Origin: Apiosordaria backusii
Taxonomy: Eukaryota; Ascomycota; Sordariomycetes; Sordariales; Lasiosphaeriaceae
Reading direction: 5' to 3'
Assembly (NCBI GenBank): GCA_030549205.1
Contig: JAUKTV010000018.1
Coordinates: 372,001-436,000 of the forward strand
Length of the DNA stretch: 64,000 nucleotides
The stretch's first letter is position 1, and each line of letters opens with the position of its first letter. Position numbers and translations under genes: made by a program. Under the pieces are notes generated by a model. It searched no databases and was not told where the DNA came from. It saw only the letters and a program-made list of their open reading frames with translations. Shown piece after piece: positions 47,401 through 57,267 of the stretch.

Positions 47401-48182
47401 TTTGGATGACATTCGATGACAAAACTCGATCATTGGTGCTGATGGGTGTTTACATGATGCGTGTGAACAATGTTTGTGATGGCAACTACCAAATACTCGG
47501 ATCCGGCATCACATCACGGGCATTTTCTGGGGATGGAGACAGGTATCGACAAAATACATCGCTGAAGAATGGCTATTGGCTTTCTGAGATCAAAAACATA
47601 ATTTCACCTATCCCAAATAGCTCAGGGCAATAATGGTGATGATGTCAAGGTACCTATGTACATTCCGGGTCAAGGTACGGAGACCATGGGTAGATATCAA
47701 GTGACAAGAACTCAAAACATGCTCCCCCTATTCTCCCAAAATGCCCAAGCAAAACTCGGTGGTATAAAAGGTTAAAAACAGATGTTTGCATGTGTCAAAA
47801 CGCCGCTTTGCCCACCCAGGCTTCCGAAAGGGGTCGAAATATATTCCGCCACTTTGCCTCCTTCGAGATTAATACAGAAGCAACAAGAAGAAAAAAACTC
47901 TGAACATGCTAATGACCCATCCGTTCCTAAACGCCCCGCCCCAACCCAACAGAATCATACATCTCCGCCTCGTTCCAACCCAACTTGAACCGAAAGTCAA
48001 GTGAGTGCCAAGTGCCCGGAAAAAGAAACTCATCGCCATATCAGAACAACAGATGTCGTCCCACCAGTTAGTCAGACCGTCGATTCCACAACCTATAGTG
48101 ACCAACCAAACTCAATGTCCACCAGACGATAGTTGATTGCGTGAGTCAAGGATTGAATAATGACAATATTCACACACAACCA
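41474..48182. other. Gene-free region, about 6.7 kb
   Basis: This is the largest gene-poor stretch. The first kb is the promoter and leader of the membrane protein. Frames at 41593-42372 (plus) and 42392-43341 (minus) are long but lack domains and are GC-driven. The stretch 42665-42705 is rich in TGTAC palindromes, and 42798-42830 repeats TGCATG. A TATAAAAG lies at about 47763 on the plus strand without a gene behind it. No tRNA, rRNA or transposon was seen. Long non-coding RNA genes cannot be excluded. Confidence 0.5.
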
Positions 48183-50490
48183 TCACCCAGTAATCTCCAT
48201 TGGCTCACCCACCTCAGCCATCGCCATCGCCATCCCCCCCAGCATCCCCAACCCCTCCACCACGCCGTCTGGGTTTGTCCCCGGCGGTAGCAGCGCAGCA
48301 CTGTTGCTCTCCGCCTCGTCCTCCATCATGGAGATCATATCCTCCAGATTCTGATCCAGCATCTCCTGGTCCTCAGGCGGTAAACAGCTGCAGAGCAAGT
48401 GCCTGTACTGGTCAATCCTCTTGCCCGTTCCAAGCATGCCCCTTGCTTCGACGTACTCCACCTCCGCCGCTTCCTGCTCGACCAGCAGAGAATGAAGCTG
48501 GGCCGCAAGCTTCAACCGCTCTTCCGGCGAGTCGTCTTCTTCTTGTTGTTGCCCGTTCGTGCCAGCGGCGAGATTCTGCTCAGTAGCCTGTTCAATCGCC
48601 AGCTGTGTCTGCCGGCGGAAGAGAGCCAGGACTTGTTCCTTCGCCATAGCCACCTCGGCCTCAGTCTTATTGGCTTGATCGTCGGCTTCGATCCTGGATT
48701 CGAGCTCGGCGATGCTGGCGCGGAGGTTGTTGAGCTCGGCTTGGGTGTTTGCCAGAATGTGCCTGGCTTCTTTTTCAGCTTCGTCCTTTTCGTTGAACTC
48801 GCTGTCGTAGCTCTGGGACAGGTCCTGGAGTTTCTGGAGGACTAGTGGGGTGATGCGCGATTGCACTGTGTTGGCTGCTTCGCTTTGGTAAGACAATTGC
48901 AATTTGCTCGTTGGGTCTTCTCCGAGGGCATCGCGGAAACCGTTACGTCTTGCAGTCTCGGGGGCGAACGGACTCGAGGATCGTTGTGGCCCAGTCCGAG
49001 CAAGAGATCGGGAGGTATTGATCTCCTTGATCAAATCCTCGGCTCTTACACCCTCGAGATTGGGGATATCGGTTGCTGCTCCGCGGCCGAGAAGTGACCG
49101 AATACATTTCCGGGCGTTGAGCCTCGCGGCCAAATGCAACGCGGTATTGCCCTCATCATCCTGGGCATCAAGCAATGCCTGTACCTCCTCTGGCTGGCGC
49201 ACTTCTACCAGCTTGTTCAGAATGTTGTCCAAGTAATACCGAGCACATGATGAACTTTGTACACGTCCTCGCTTCATAACCGCCGCGTGATGAATGACAG
49301 TGCATCCGGAATGATCTCTCGCATCCACAGACTTGAAAAGCTCGTTAAGGACCGTTGGAAACGTTTGCTTCATATAGCAATTCGTAAAGTTCACAGCCCA
49401 CATCAGAGGTGTCTCTCCCCGGATGTTTTGCGCCATTAGATTTGCATCGAACCGTTTCAGCTGTTTGATGACGTCGGTATCGCCCATTGCCGAAGCCCAG
49501 TGAAGCGAAGTATGCCTATCTGTGTCGATTGGCCAATCTGGCTGAAAGTTTGTTGGGGGGTCTGGACGAATAGCGGCCTGTTGGTTGGTGGAGAGTAAAA
49601 AGTAGTCCAGGAGCTCGTCCCCGTACATGGCATGCTGCTGCGCCGTCATGTCCCGCATCTCCTCCTCTCTCTTGCGCTTCCTGTGCCCGGTTGAGAAGTG
49701 CGACATGTCGTATGCTCGATCGTCTTCAGCCATGTACGAGGCCGAGGCAACAGTCATGTTATCTGGGGTGTCGTCTTCGAGCATTTGGGAAGCCCCATTC
49801 TCGTATTCTTCTTGTACGGGAGCACCTTGTTGAGCGTGACTGTGTGAGAACACATTGGGCTGCGACAGACTACTTTTCCTGTTTTGAGACTTACTGCCCC
49901 ATTTTGGAACGGCAGGCTTGGCCTTTGGGGCCTTTGGCTTGCTCGCGTGCCTTGGTGCAGGAGGAGGACTCTCACTCCCGGGCTCATATTCAAATATGGG
50001 CCGCAATCGTTCGTAGATGTTGTTTCGCTGGGCGAGCGCCTCGCCTTGTTCGAGGGGAATCCATGTACCTGCAGCATAAAGCAAAGAGAGGCAAGTCAGC
50101 AAACGGGACATAGTCGTGCAAACGGAAGGCAGCAAGAAGCCGGCGCACCTTGGTATTTCCCGTAACCACCCTGAACTTTCTCATGCTCCTCCTTTTGAAC
50201 TTCGCGCTCCAGAATCCTAGTTCGGGCAGGCTTGTCGAACCCGGCGGCCTTCAAAATGTGTGTCGCATTCACCCAATTGTCGGCGCGCCGGCGCATAACA
50301 TGTTCCTTGAGGTCGGCTCCAAACTGGAATTCGTACACGGGTACCTGCATTGATCAACTCAGGTTAGCGATGTGCCCTTTCTTGTATGCATTTGTCGCAG
50401 TGTGTTGACTCAGCAAGAGGATTTAAAGGGGCAACTTACACCACTGTATGTCGCGCTGTAGACCCCGGCCGGGGCAGTCCCCTTGGCCAT
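48183..50490 (-). CDS. MBP1: Mbp1/Res-type APSES-ankyrin transcription factor (MBF subunit)
   Basis: Exons are 50490-50440, 50344-50149 and 50068-48183 (710 aa). Introns are 95 and 80 bp (GTAAGT, GTGCGC donors; GCAG acceptors) and the phases close. The N-terminus (MAKGTAPAGVYSATYSG, then VPVYEFQF) begins the APSES/KilA-N DNA-binding domain at about 15-115, with the diagnostic NWVNATHILKAAGF and GKYQGTWIPL segments. A basic HRKRKREEE stretch at about 211 may be a nuclear signal. Ankyrin repeats run from about 265 to 430 (HTSLHWASAMGD, GETPLMWAVNF, GNTALHLAARLNA). A coiled coil at about 480-590 should mediate pairing, as Mbp1/Swi6 do at MCB elements of G1/S genes. The spacing and length match Mbp1 rather than Swi6, because the DNA-binding domain is intact. 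Confidence 0.92.
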
Positions 50491-52271
50491 GTTGCGGTGG
50501 TTGTAGATTTTCCAACAGTTCGAGGGGAGCCTTATTCAGGGAGGCTGCGAGGCTACCTAAGCGCTTGGAGTTTTTGCAGGAAATCCGTCCGATTAATGTT
50601 GCCAATTTCTCCAACAAAACGGCGGCAATCGACAAGGAGGAAGAGAACCCCACAATCGCGCAGAATGAAATAGTCGGTAACAGAGAGAAAATCGATGGAG
50701 GGGTCCGAAAAGCACTCTTGATAAGCAGTCGTCGTCGTCGATGGTCGCTGCTTAATTGCTGTCGCGATTGCAAACGCGGGAGTCACGAAAAGACGCGGTT
50801 GCTTGACCCTGGTCAGAGGGTGTGGGGGAAAGCGAGACGCGGTTTACACTGACGCGATTTTTCCCTTAAAGTCGTCGCCTGGTCTGGCCTGCCGCCGAAA
50901 TTGCTCTGTGCACGTGACTTGTTGCCAATGGGAACTTGGCACAGACCACCCACCCTTGAACCTTTCTTCAGTACCTACCTAGATATGAGAGGAGCTCGGG
51001 GGAAACATCATGTCTGCCATCGTTGACGGGGGGCATCAGCAAACACAAAATTGGCGATAGTATATTGATGACATGAGCTTCCTTTGCTTCGTTATGTTCG
51101 TCAATTTTTACTCCGGCAAACAGCAAATTACTATGTGGTTGTTGGACCTCGCTCACGCCGCGCCAATGCATGAAGACAAACTTCCAGTTTGTCATTTAAT
51201 GCCTGAGCTCATAAACTCATCATGGATGGCTGAGGACGAAGGAGGATGCAGCCTGAGCTGTTTGGATAACAATGGTACCAGCAGTTGTCAGAAGGCAGCC
51301 TCTGTCAACATACAACCCGTCAGCCACGACGATATGAAGGGCAGCGTTGGCTTCCGCATCGAGCACCTCATTCATTCATATTGTTAAAGAGCTTTGGCAG
51401 TAAACATGAGTGCCGTCACGTTTGAGCTTCATGAAGCTCATTCCTATTTCCTCATCAAAGCTCATGCCCAGTCTCATCGTGAGCTCAGGACACCCGGTGC
51501 CGTGTCGGCACCAACCAGATGAGATACCATATGACAGCCATATGACGATTGAACTCAAGCATCCATTGTATACCGGTCTTGATAGATGACGGTGCAGTGC
51601 CAAGCATGGCATTCGAGGTCACACATTTGACCGTAAACCCGCGGTAGCTAGGTATATGGTGCAATATCGCGTGAGTATGGCAAGGTGCCCGTCCAGTCTG
51701 AGTAGCCACACAGAAGCACCAAACCTGCTCTCCTGATGTGTAAGTCAATGTCAACCAATAGCTGCAGCGCGATATCGAAATCAGATGCCCCGGAACGCTT
51801 GCCTCGCCGTGCAGGTTACACCGGTTGCATGCGCAACAGTTGTCGTCGGGTAAGGGGTTAAGGGGCTTCTGGGATTGGTTACCAGTCGCAGAGTGTCAAC
51901 ACCGTCGGATAGGCAATGGCGAGCTTGAGCTCGAAACGAGGCTACATCTTCCGTGTTGAAGCCGCAGGATGCAAACAACAAGCCAACACTAAAGGTCAAT
52001 CTTGTTGCGCAAATCGCGGGGCATTGCACCTCATCCAGGAGACAGGAGAAAAGGCGAGATTATCTCCGTTCGTCTTTTTAACTCCTGGGATTATCGGGGC
52101 GCCGTCGGCGCTGTCGCCATCTATGGCAACGATGTTGATGAAGATATAAAGACGGAGGATGTTCTAGGACTTATCATTATCCTTCAGCGCAGTCAGTTCA
52201 GAACCAAACAGCCAGAAACACAAACCGTTCACGGCCAACCACCACTCCCTATTCTGCATATCAACATCAAC
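50491..52271. other. Intergenic region, about 1.8 kb
   Basis: This is the divergent promoter region between the Mbp1-like gene and the dioxygenase. A TACCTACCTAG tract lies at about 50974. No additional gene was found; the frames at 51073-51387 and 51485-51754 lack domains. Confidence 0.5.
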
Positions 52272-53753
52272 ATGGCTCCTCCTGCCGCCGACGTCGATAT
52301 ACAGACCGCTCCTGTGATAGTTCCTGTTCCTAACAAGGGATTCGTCGCTCCAGCGCACAGCAGCGCCTCGAAGCTTGAGGGGCCCTTGACCTACTCCGGC
52401 AGTCTCGACGCTTATGAGCACTTCGATGTCACGAACGTGATCGGCCGCGAGTTCCCCAACTTGCAGCTGAGTGGCATTCTCCATGATGACAACAAGATCC
52501 GTGATCTCGCCATTCTTGGTAAGCTTGCTGGCGGTTCCAGGAAGTTTGTAGTGTGCACACTAACACACCGGGACAGTTTCACAGCGTGGCGTGGTCTTTT
52601 TCCGCAACCAGGATCTCAACATTGAGGACCAAAAGCTCTTGGGTCAGAAACTTGGTAAGCTGACAGGCAATCCCGATACGTCCAAGCTCCACAAGCACGC
52701 CTTGGCCAACAGCAAGCGTGGCATCGCCGTCGACGAGAACGGCAAGCTCGATGACGAGGTCTCTGTCATTTCCTCGGAGCAAAATCGCAAGTACTATGCC
52801 GACCGCTATGGCTATAGTGCCAAGAGACTGGCGAGCGAAGGCTGGCACGCTGAGTAGGTGTCTCTCATCTTGTTCTCTCCGGATGGGCACATGACTGACT
52901 TCCGAATAGCATCACCTTCGAACACATCCCTTCCGATTATGCCATTCTCAAGATTGTACAGCCTCCGGAAGACGTTGGTGGCGATACTCTCTGGGCTTCA
53001 GGATATGAGGCATATGACCGCCTGAGCCCGGCGCTCCAGAAGCTGGCTGATAGCCTGACTGCGACGCACCATCAGCCCAACTTTGTCAAGGTCAAGGAGA
53101 CCTTCGGTGCTGAGCTGATTGATGAGTTCCGTGGCGCTCCCGAGAATAACGGACTGGATTTCAAGGCCGAGCAGTAAGATGCTTCTCGTTCCTGAAGGAA
53201 ACCATCTGCTGACCAATAATTGCATGTAGCCCTGTTGTCCGCACCAACCCAGTCACTGGGTGGAAGTCTCTCTTCGGAGCCGGTCATCAGGTCCATGCTG
53301 GCTGGATCAATGGCGTAACCGAGCGTGAGAGCGAGATCCTCAAGGCCTACTGTGCGTGCCGTCCAGCTTCAAGAAATGTCGTGTGCTGCTGCTGACCGGG
53401 CGAAACAGTTTACCAACTGATTTCCGAGAACCACGATCTTCAAGTTCGGTTCCGCTGGAACAAGAACGATCTTGCTGTATGGGACAAGTATGTTGCTTCC
53501 CGAACCCTCCTGAATATCTGGGACAAGGACAGAGGAAACTGACGAAGTGTTTTCAGCCGATCGGTGTTCCATACTGCCACTTAGTGAGTCACTTTCTTCT
53601 CCCTGTCTGAGAGTCTCAAGATGGAGCCGTCCACTGACAAGATGCAGCGACTACACTGGTAAGAGACAGGGCAACCGCGTCGTTTCCTTGGGGGAGAAAC
53701 CCTATTTCGATCCCAACTCCAAGTCCAGGCGGGAGGCACTTGGCCTGCTCTAA
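52272..53753 (+). CDS. TauD/TfdA-type alpha-ketoglutarate-dependent dioxygenase
   Basis: Seven exons: 52272-52518, 52577-52853, 52910-53173, 53230-53351, 53409-53487, 53557-53583 and 53648-53753 (373 aa). All six introns are GT-AG, and the phases close, including the 27-bp exon 6. Fe(II) ligands are His173 and Asp175 (GWHADITFEH) and distal His335 (RSVFHTATYDYTGKR). Arg349 is a likely 2-oxoglutarate anchor. RGVVFFRNQDL is the family's start-of-core signature. The family includes taurine and alkylsulfonate dioxygenases, which free sulfite from sulfonates under sulfur limitation. The fungal form of this length fits that role, but substrate specificity cannot be read directly. There is no signal peptide, so it is cytosolic. 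Confidence 0.92.
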
Positions 53754-54799
53754 GATGGGGCAACGAGAAAGCGGAAGACGGTGAGAAGAGGCGCTACATC
53801 AGGGGGCTGGCAGCGTTGAAGGAGTTGGCGATGTTGATCTCAGGTTGGGTTGTCTTTTGGCGGGCGCTCGTGGTCCGCTATGAGAGGATTGCGTAATGAA
53901 TGTCACGAATATTTCCTACTGCTCCACGTTGTATGTATTGGAAAGTGCTTGGCGTGATGGCGCATCTGAGCGCGTGACTTGCCCATTTGTCACTGAAGTG
54001 AGACGGATGTTCCAAAGCAATAAGAACGGATCATGACTTCAATGCTGACAAGAACAACAGCAAACGGCCTCGGAACTATTAGAAACATATGACATTGTGT
54101 CCAAAAGTGAGGCTTCCCGATTTCATTCGACAGGACTCAGGTGGGAAGCAACCCAGAAGAACCGTTGTCATCCATGGAAGTCGTGGGACCCCTAAAGTGG
54201 GAACATCCCGCTCTTGCCAGTGGATCCCCACAGTTTGGCACCCAGGCGCGACCCTGATTGGGGAATCCCCACCCATGGACCGGGATGACACCAACGACAC
54301 GGGTTCGGGAGCGCTCCGGGTTCGGTGGTGCTGGGATGGTGACACAGCCATCCCCTGAGATGATGGAACCTTAAACTCGCAGTCCGCCGCCTGCTTTGTT
54401 GACTTCCAGCCTTCTCACGTAGTCTGTCCACCAGATGCTGGCAATTTTTTTATTTTTTTTTTGGAAGACATTCGTTCGCTTATACATAGATCCATCTTCC
54501 CCAACTTACAAGCTAGGCTTGTTCATCCAGTTCTCTCTTTGTCTGGCCACCGCTGCGTCTTCATTTTATCCCAGTACGTCACAACCAGCCCGACAGCACA
54601 GCGAACGGCACATGTACCCGCCAGCCAAAACGCTTTCCAGTACTACACTTAACGTCCAACGTCCATGGCGGTGACAATATAACCGCCCGTTCAATCGTTC
54701 AATTCCGACAGAGACCCATCTGCCACCGTAACGGGCTGGCTTGCTGCTGCCTTCCCAACGTTTCGTTCACGGTCTCAAGCCTGACTACAATCCCCTGCC
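53754..54799. other. Intergenic spacer, about 1 kb
   Basis: This is the 3' flank of the dioxygenase and the leader of the transporter gene. A T-rich run lies at about 54446-54462. No gene or RNA was recognised. Confidence 0.55.
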
Positions 54800-56185
54800 A
54801 TGCGCAACACCAAGACTGCTCGCTCCGGTGAGCAGCCTCTCCTTTCAGCATATCACAGCTCCGACGATGAAGAACGGGGCCGAAAGACAATTCGAGGGGG
54901 CAACCGTCGTGGAAGCCCTCTGCCACCGACTTTGACATCGTCTTCCCAGACTCCAACCTATTCCCACTTCGCAGCGTCGGACTTGCACACGAGTCGCCCA
55001 ACCCTGAGCCGCCGGAGTACCAACCAACTACGCTCCCGTAGCCCTACAAGCGCCCGTCTCGAAGCAAAACGAAAGTACACATATGCCGCTTTTTTCCTCG
55101 TCACGAGTTTAGTATCCTTTGTGGTGCAGACGGAGCTGGCAGCATACATACAGCATGATTTGGGATGGAACAAGGCATACGCCATGCTGTACTTGACACA
55201 CGGCTCATGGGTGTTTCTCTGGCCGCTCCAGCTCTTGTTCTTGCGGCTGCAAAGACGGGAACAGTCATGGAATCAGTTTTGGAACAACCACAAGCAACTC
55301 CTAAGGAAAACGGCCCAAATGGTGGAGCGGCAAGAGGTCAGGGTACCAAGAGGAATGGGAGCGGACCGCTCACCGTGGCCATATCTCGCTCGGACGACAG
55401 CAGTTGTAACAATAGCCCTGACCGTTGCTGGATCGAGTTGGTATGTTGCTGTCAGCATGACCACGCCAAGCGATTTGACGGCCATCTACAACTGCAGTGC
55501 CTTCTTTGCCTACGCCTTTTCGATTCCATTGTTGAAGGAACGACTTCGTCTTGACAAGATGTTGGCCGTCTTCGTGGCCATCATTGGCGTGTTGGTCGTG
55601 GCTTATGGCGGCGGTAGCTCCTCGGATGAGGCTGGACAGGTTGGTCCTTCTACTCGCTTCGCTGGCAATATCGTTATTGGCCTCGGCTCCGTGTTGTATG
55701 GGCTCTACGAGGTTTTGTACAAGCGGTACGCATGTCCACCAGATGGTACGAGCGCCAACAGGAGTATGATGTTTGCCAACACCTTTGGCAGCCTGATCGG
55801 AGCTTTCACCGTCCTGGTCTTGTGGATTCCGATACCAGTCCTACATGTCCTTGGGTGGGAGACATGTGAGATGCCGACCGGCGAAACAGCCTCTCTTTTG
55901 CTGATCAGCGTGTTTGCCAACATGGTATTCTCCGGTTCCTTCTTGGTTTTGATCTCATTGACCAGCCCGGTGCTCAGCTCGGTTGCCGCCCTCCTCACAA
56001 TCTTCATTGTTGCCATTGTGGATTGGTTCTTGACTGGGCAGCCGCTTGAGGCTCCCGCCGTTTTCGGAGGGCTGTTGATTATAGTTGCCTTTGGGATGCT
56101 CAGTTGGAGCACTTGGAAAGAGATGAATGAAGAAGAACGCAAGGCGCCGGTGGATTTGAGTACCGATAGTGGCGACGAAGACTAG
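54800..56185 (+). CDS. EamA/DMT-superfamily transporter (SLC35F-like)
   Basis: Single exon, 461 aa. The first 90 residues are a polar Ser/Arg/Thr-rich cytosolic tail (RSGEQPLLSAYHSSDDEE). About ten membrane helices then follow, in two EamA-like halves: YTYAAFFLVTSLVSFVVQ, AVVTIALTVAGSSWYVAVS, LAVFVAIIGVLVVAYGGG, IVIGLGSVLYGLYEVLYKRY, ISVFANMVFSGSFLVLIS and VFGGLLIIVAFGMLSWSTW. The AIYNCSAFFAYAFSIPLLKE segment at the end of the first half and LTSPVLSSVAALLTIFIVAIVDW in the second match fungal SLC35F/YML018C-type proteins of the endomembrane or vacuole. The substrate is unknown. The C-terminus is acidic. The absence of introns is unusual but the frame is clean. Confidence 0.88.
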   Translation: MRNTKTARSGEQPLLSAYHSSDDEERGRKTIRGGNRRGSPLPPTLTSSSQTPTYSHFAASDLHTSRPTLSRRSTNQLRSRSPTSARLEAKRKYTYAAFFLVTSLVSFVVQTELAAYIQHDLGWNKAYAMLYLTHGSWVFLWPLQLLFLRLQRREQSWNQFWNNHKQLLRKTAQMVERQEVRVPRGMGADRSPWPYLARTTAVVTIALTVAGSSWYVAVSMTTPSDLTAIYNCSAFFAYAFSIPLLKERLRLDKMLAVFVAIIGVLVVAYGGGSSSDEAGQVGPSTRFAGNIVIGLGSVLYGLYEVLYKRYACPPDGTSANRSMMFANTFGSLIGAFTVLVLWIPIPVLHVLGWETCEMPTGETASLLLISVFANMVFSGSFLVLISLTSPVLSSVAALLTIFIVAIVDWFLTGQPLEAPAVFGGLLIIVAFGMLSWSTWKEMNEEERKAPVDLSTDSGDED

Positions 56186-56254
56186 AACAGGCGCCGCCGC
56201 CATTCTGACGAAAATGATGTCCCTGAGTTAGGCCCGCAGACCCCCGACCCAGAC

Positions 56255-56487
56255 ACGTCGTGGACAAAAAAATAGAGACTCTAACTTAAAACAAAGGTCT
56301 TAAAAGATAGTGAATAGGCCTTTAAAGATAGTTGAAAGGCCTTAAAAGTAATTAATAGGCATTCCAATTACATCCAAATGCCTATTAAATGACCGTTAAG
56401 ACGCATCAACTATCTTTCAACGCCTCATCACTATCTTTGAAGGCCTTTGTTTTATGCAGCAGTCTCTATTTTTTTGTCCACAACGTA
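56255..56487. mobile_element. MITE-like inverted-repeat element (233 bp)
   Basis: The left end ACGTCGTGGACAAAAAAATA and the right end are near-perfect inverted copies. The two arms, about 100 bp each, pair along almost their whole length around a short centre (about 56360-56382, TAGGCAT/ATGCCTA), so the element can fold into one long hairpin. A 6-bp CCAGAC flanks it on both sides (56249-56254 and 56488-56493), as expected of a target-site duplication. Each arm also contains reiterated CTTTAAAGATAGTTGAAAGG-like units about 21 bp apart. It has no coding capacity for a transposase. It is AT-rich compared with its flanks. It ends 67 bp before the start of the interrupted membrane-protein gene and may have replaced its promoter. 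Confidence 0.7.
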
Positions 56488-56553
56488 CCAGACACTTGTC
56501 AAGAAGACACAGATGCAGGTCCATCAGAGAGGGTTGCTGTATCTCCAGCAAGC

Positions 56554-57267
56554 ATGCCGTCGAGCCCGGCATATGAGATCCTAAAGGATATCTATCTGAG
56601 AGGAGGTGGACTGGTAAAACATCACAAAAACAACAAAAAGCATAAAGGTGAAAAGAAGAAGCATGAGCGAAGGCAAGCAAACAAGGCAACCAAGAACGCG
56701 GAAGACGAGCAGAGTGACTCAGCGCCGCTGAATTCGACGGGGGAGCAGGCTGGCTCAGATGAGGGGAGTTAGTTTGACGACTCTGAAGCTCATGCTACGC
56801 CGCCGGGCCGCCCAACAGCAATGACGTGGCTCTTGTTCATTCTGAAAGCGACAATGATCAAATTTGTTGCTATACATGGTCTCATTGGCACGGTGTTGTT
56901 GTTGCTGGTGTCGATGAAGTCCGTTTGGGGTTGGATCATCGTCCTTGGTGCTTTGCTTGTCGCTGCAGCCTGGTTCAGGCTTGGCTCGGACAGAGAAGCT
57001 GTCAGAGGTTTTCTTCATTCCATGTCCACCACGGACGTGTCAAGGCAGCTCTTGTTTATCTCGAAGGTGGAAGTGGCCATCATTGGTGTCATGTTGGGTT
57101 TCATCGGTATAGTGGCATCGATGCAGTACAGGTTAGTTTCGATCATTGTCATCACTACGGCATGTCTCTTGATTGCCCTGGTCGCCTGGTTTGAGGCGGG
57201 TGGCGACAGAGAATTATCTCGTGCTCCGTCCCCCGCAGAGACTGATCGAGACATGTCGACACCCTGA
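56554..57267 (+). pseudogene. Multi-TM protein gene interrupted by an in-frame TAG
   Basis: One reading frame runs from at least 56389 through 57267 and is broken only by TAG at 56770-56772. Before the stop lie a Ser/Pro N-terminus starting MPSSPAYEILKD (56554) and a Lys/His-rich segment (KHHKNNKKHKGEKKKHERR), ending GSDEGS. After the stop the same frame continues FDDSEAHATPPGRPTA, then MTWLLFILKATMIKF and four or five membrane helices (IGTVLLLLVSMKSVWGWIIVLGALLV, VAIIGVMLGFIGIVASM, VSIIVITTACLLIALVAW) to a natural TGA. The ATG at 56821 could restart a 148-aa membrane protein. Options: nonsense mutation, two separate genes, readthrough, or a small undetected intron. The family is unknown. Confidence 0.6.
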
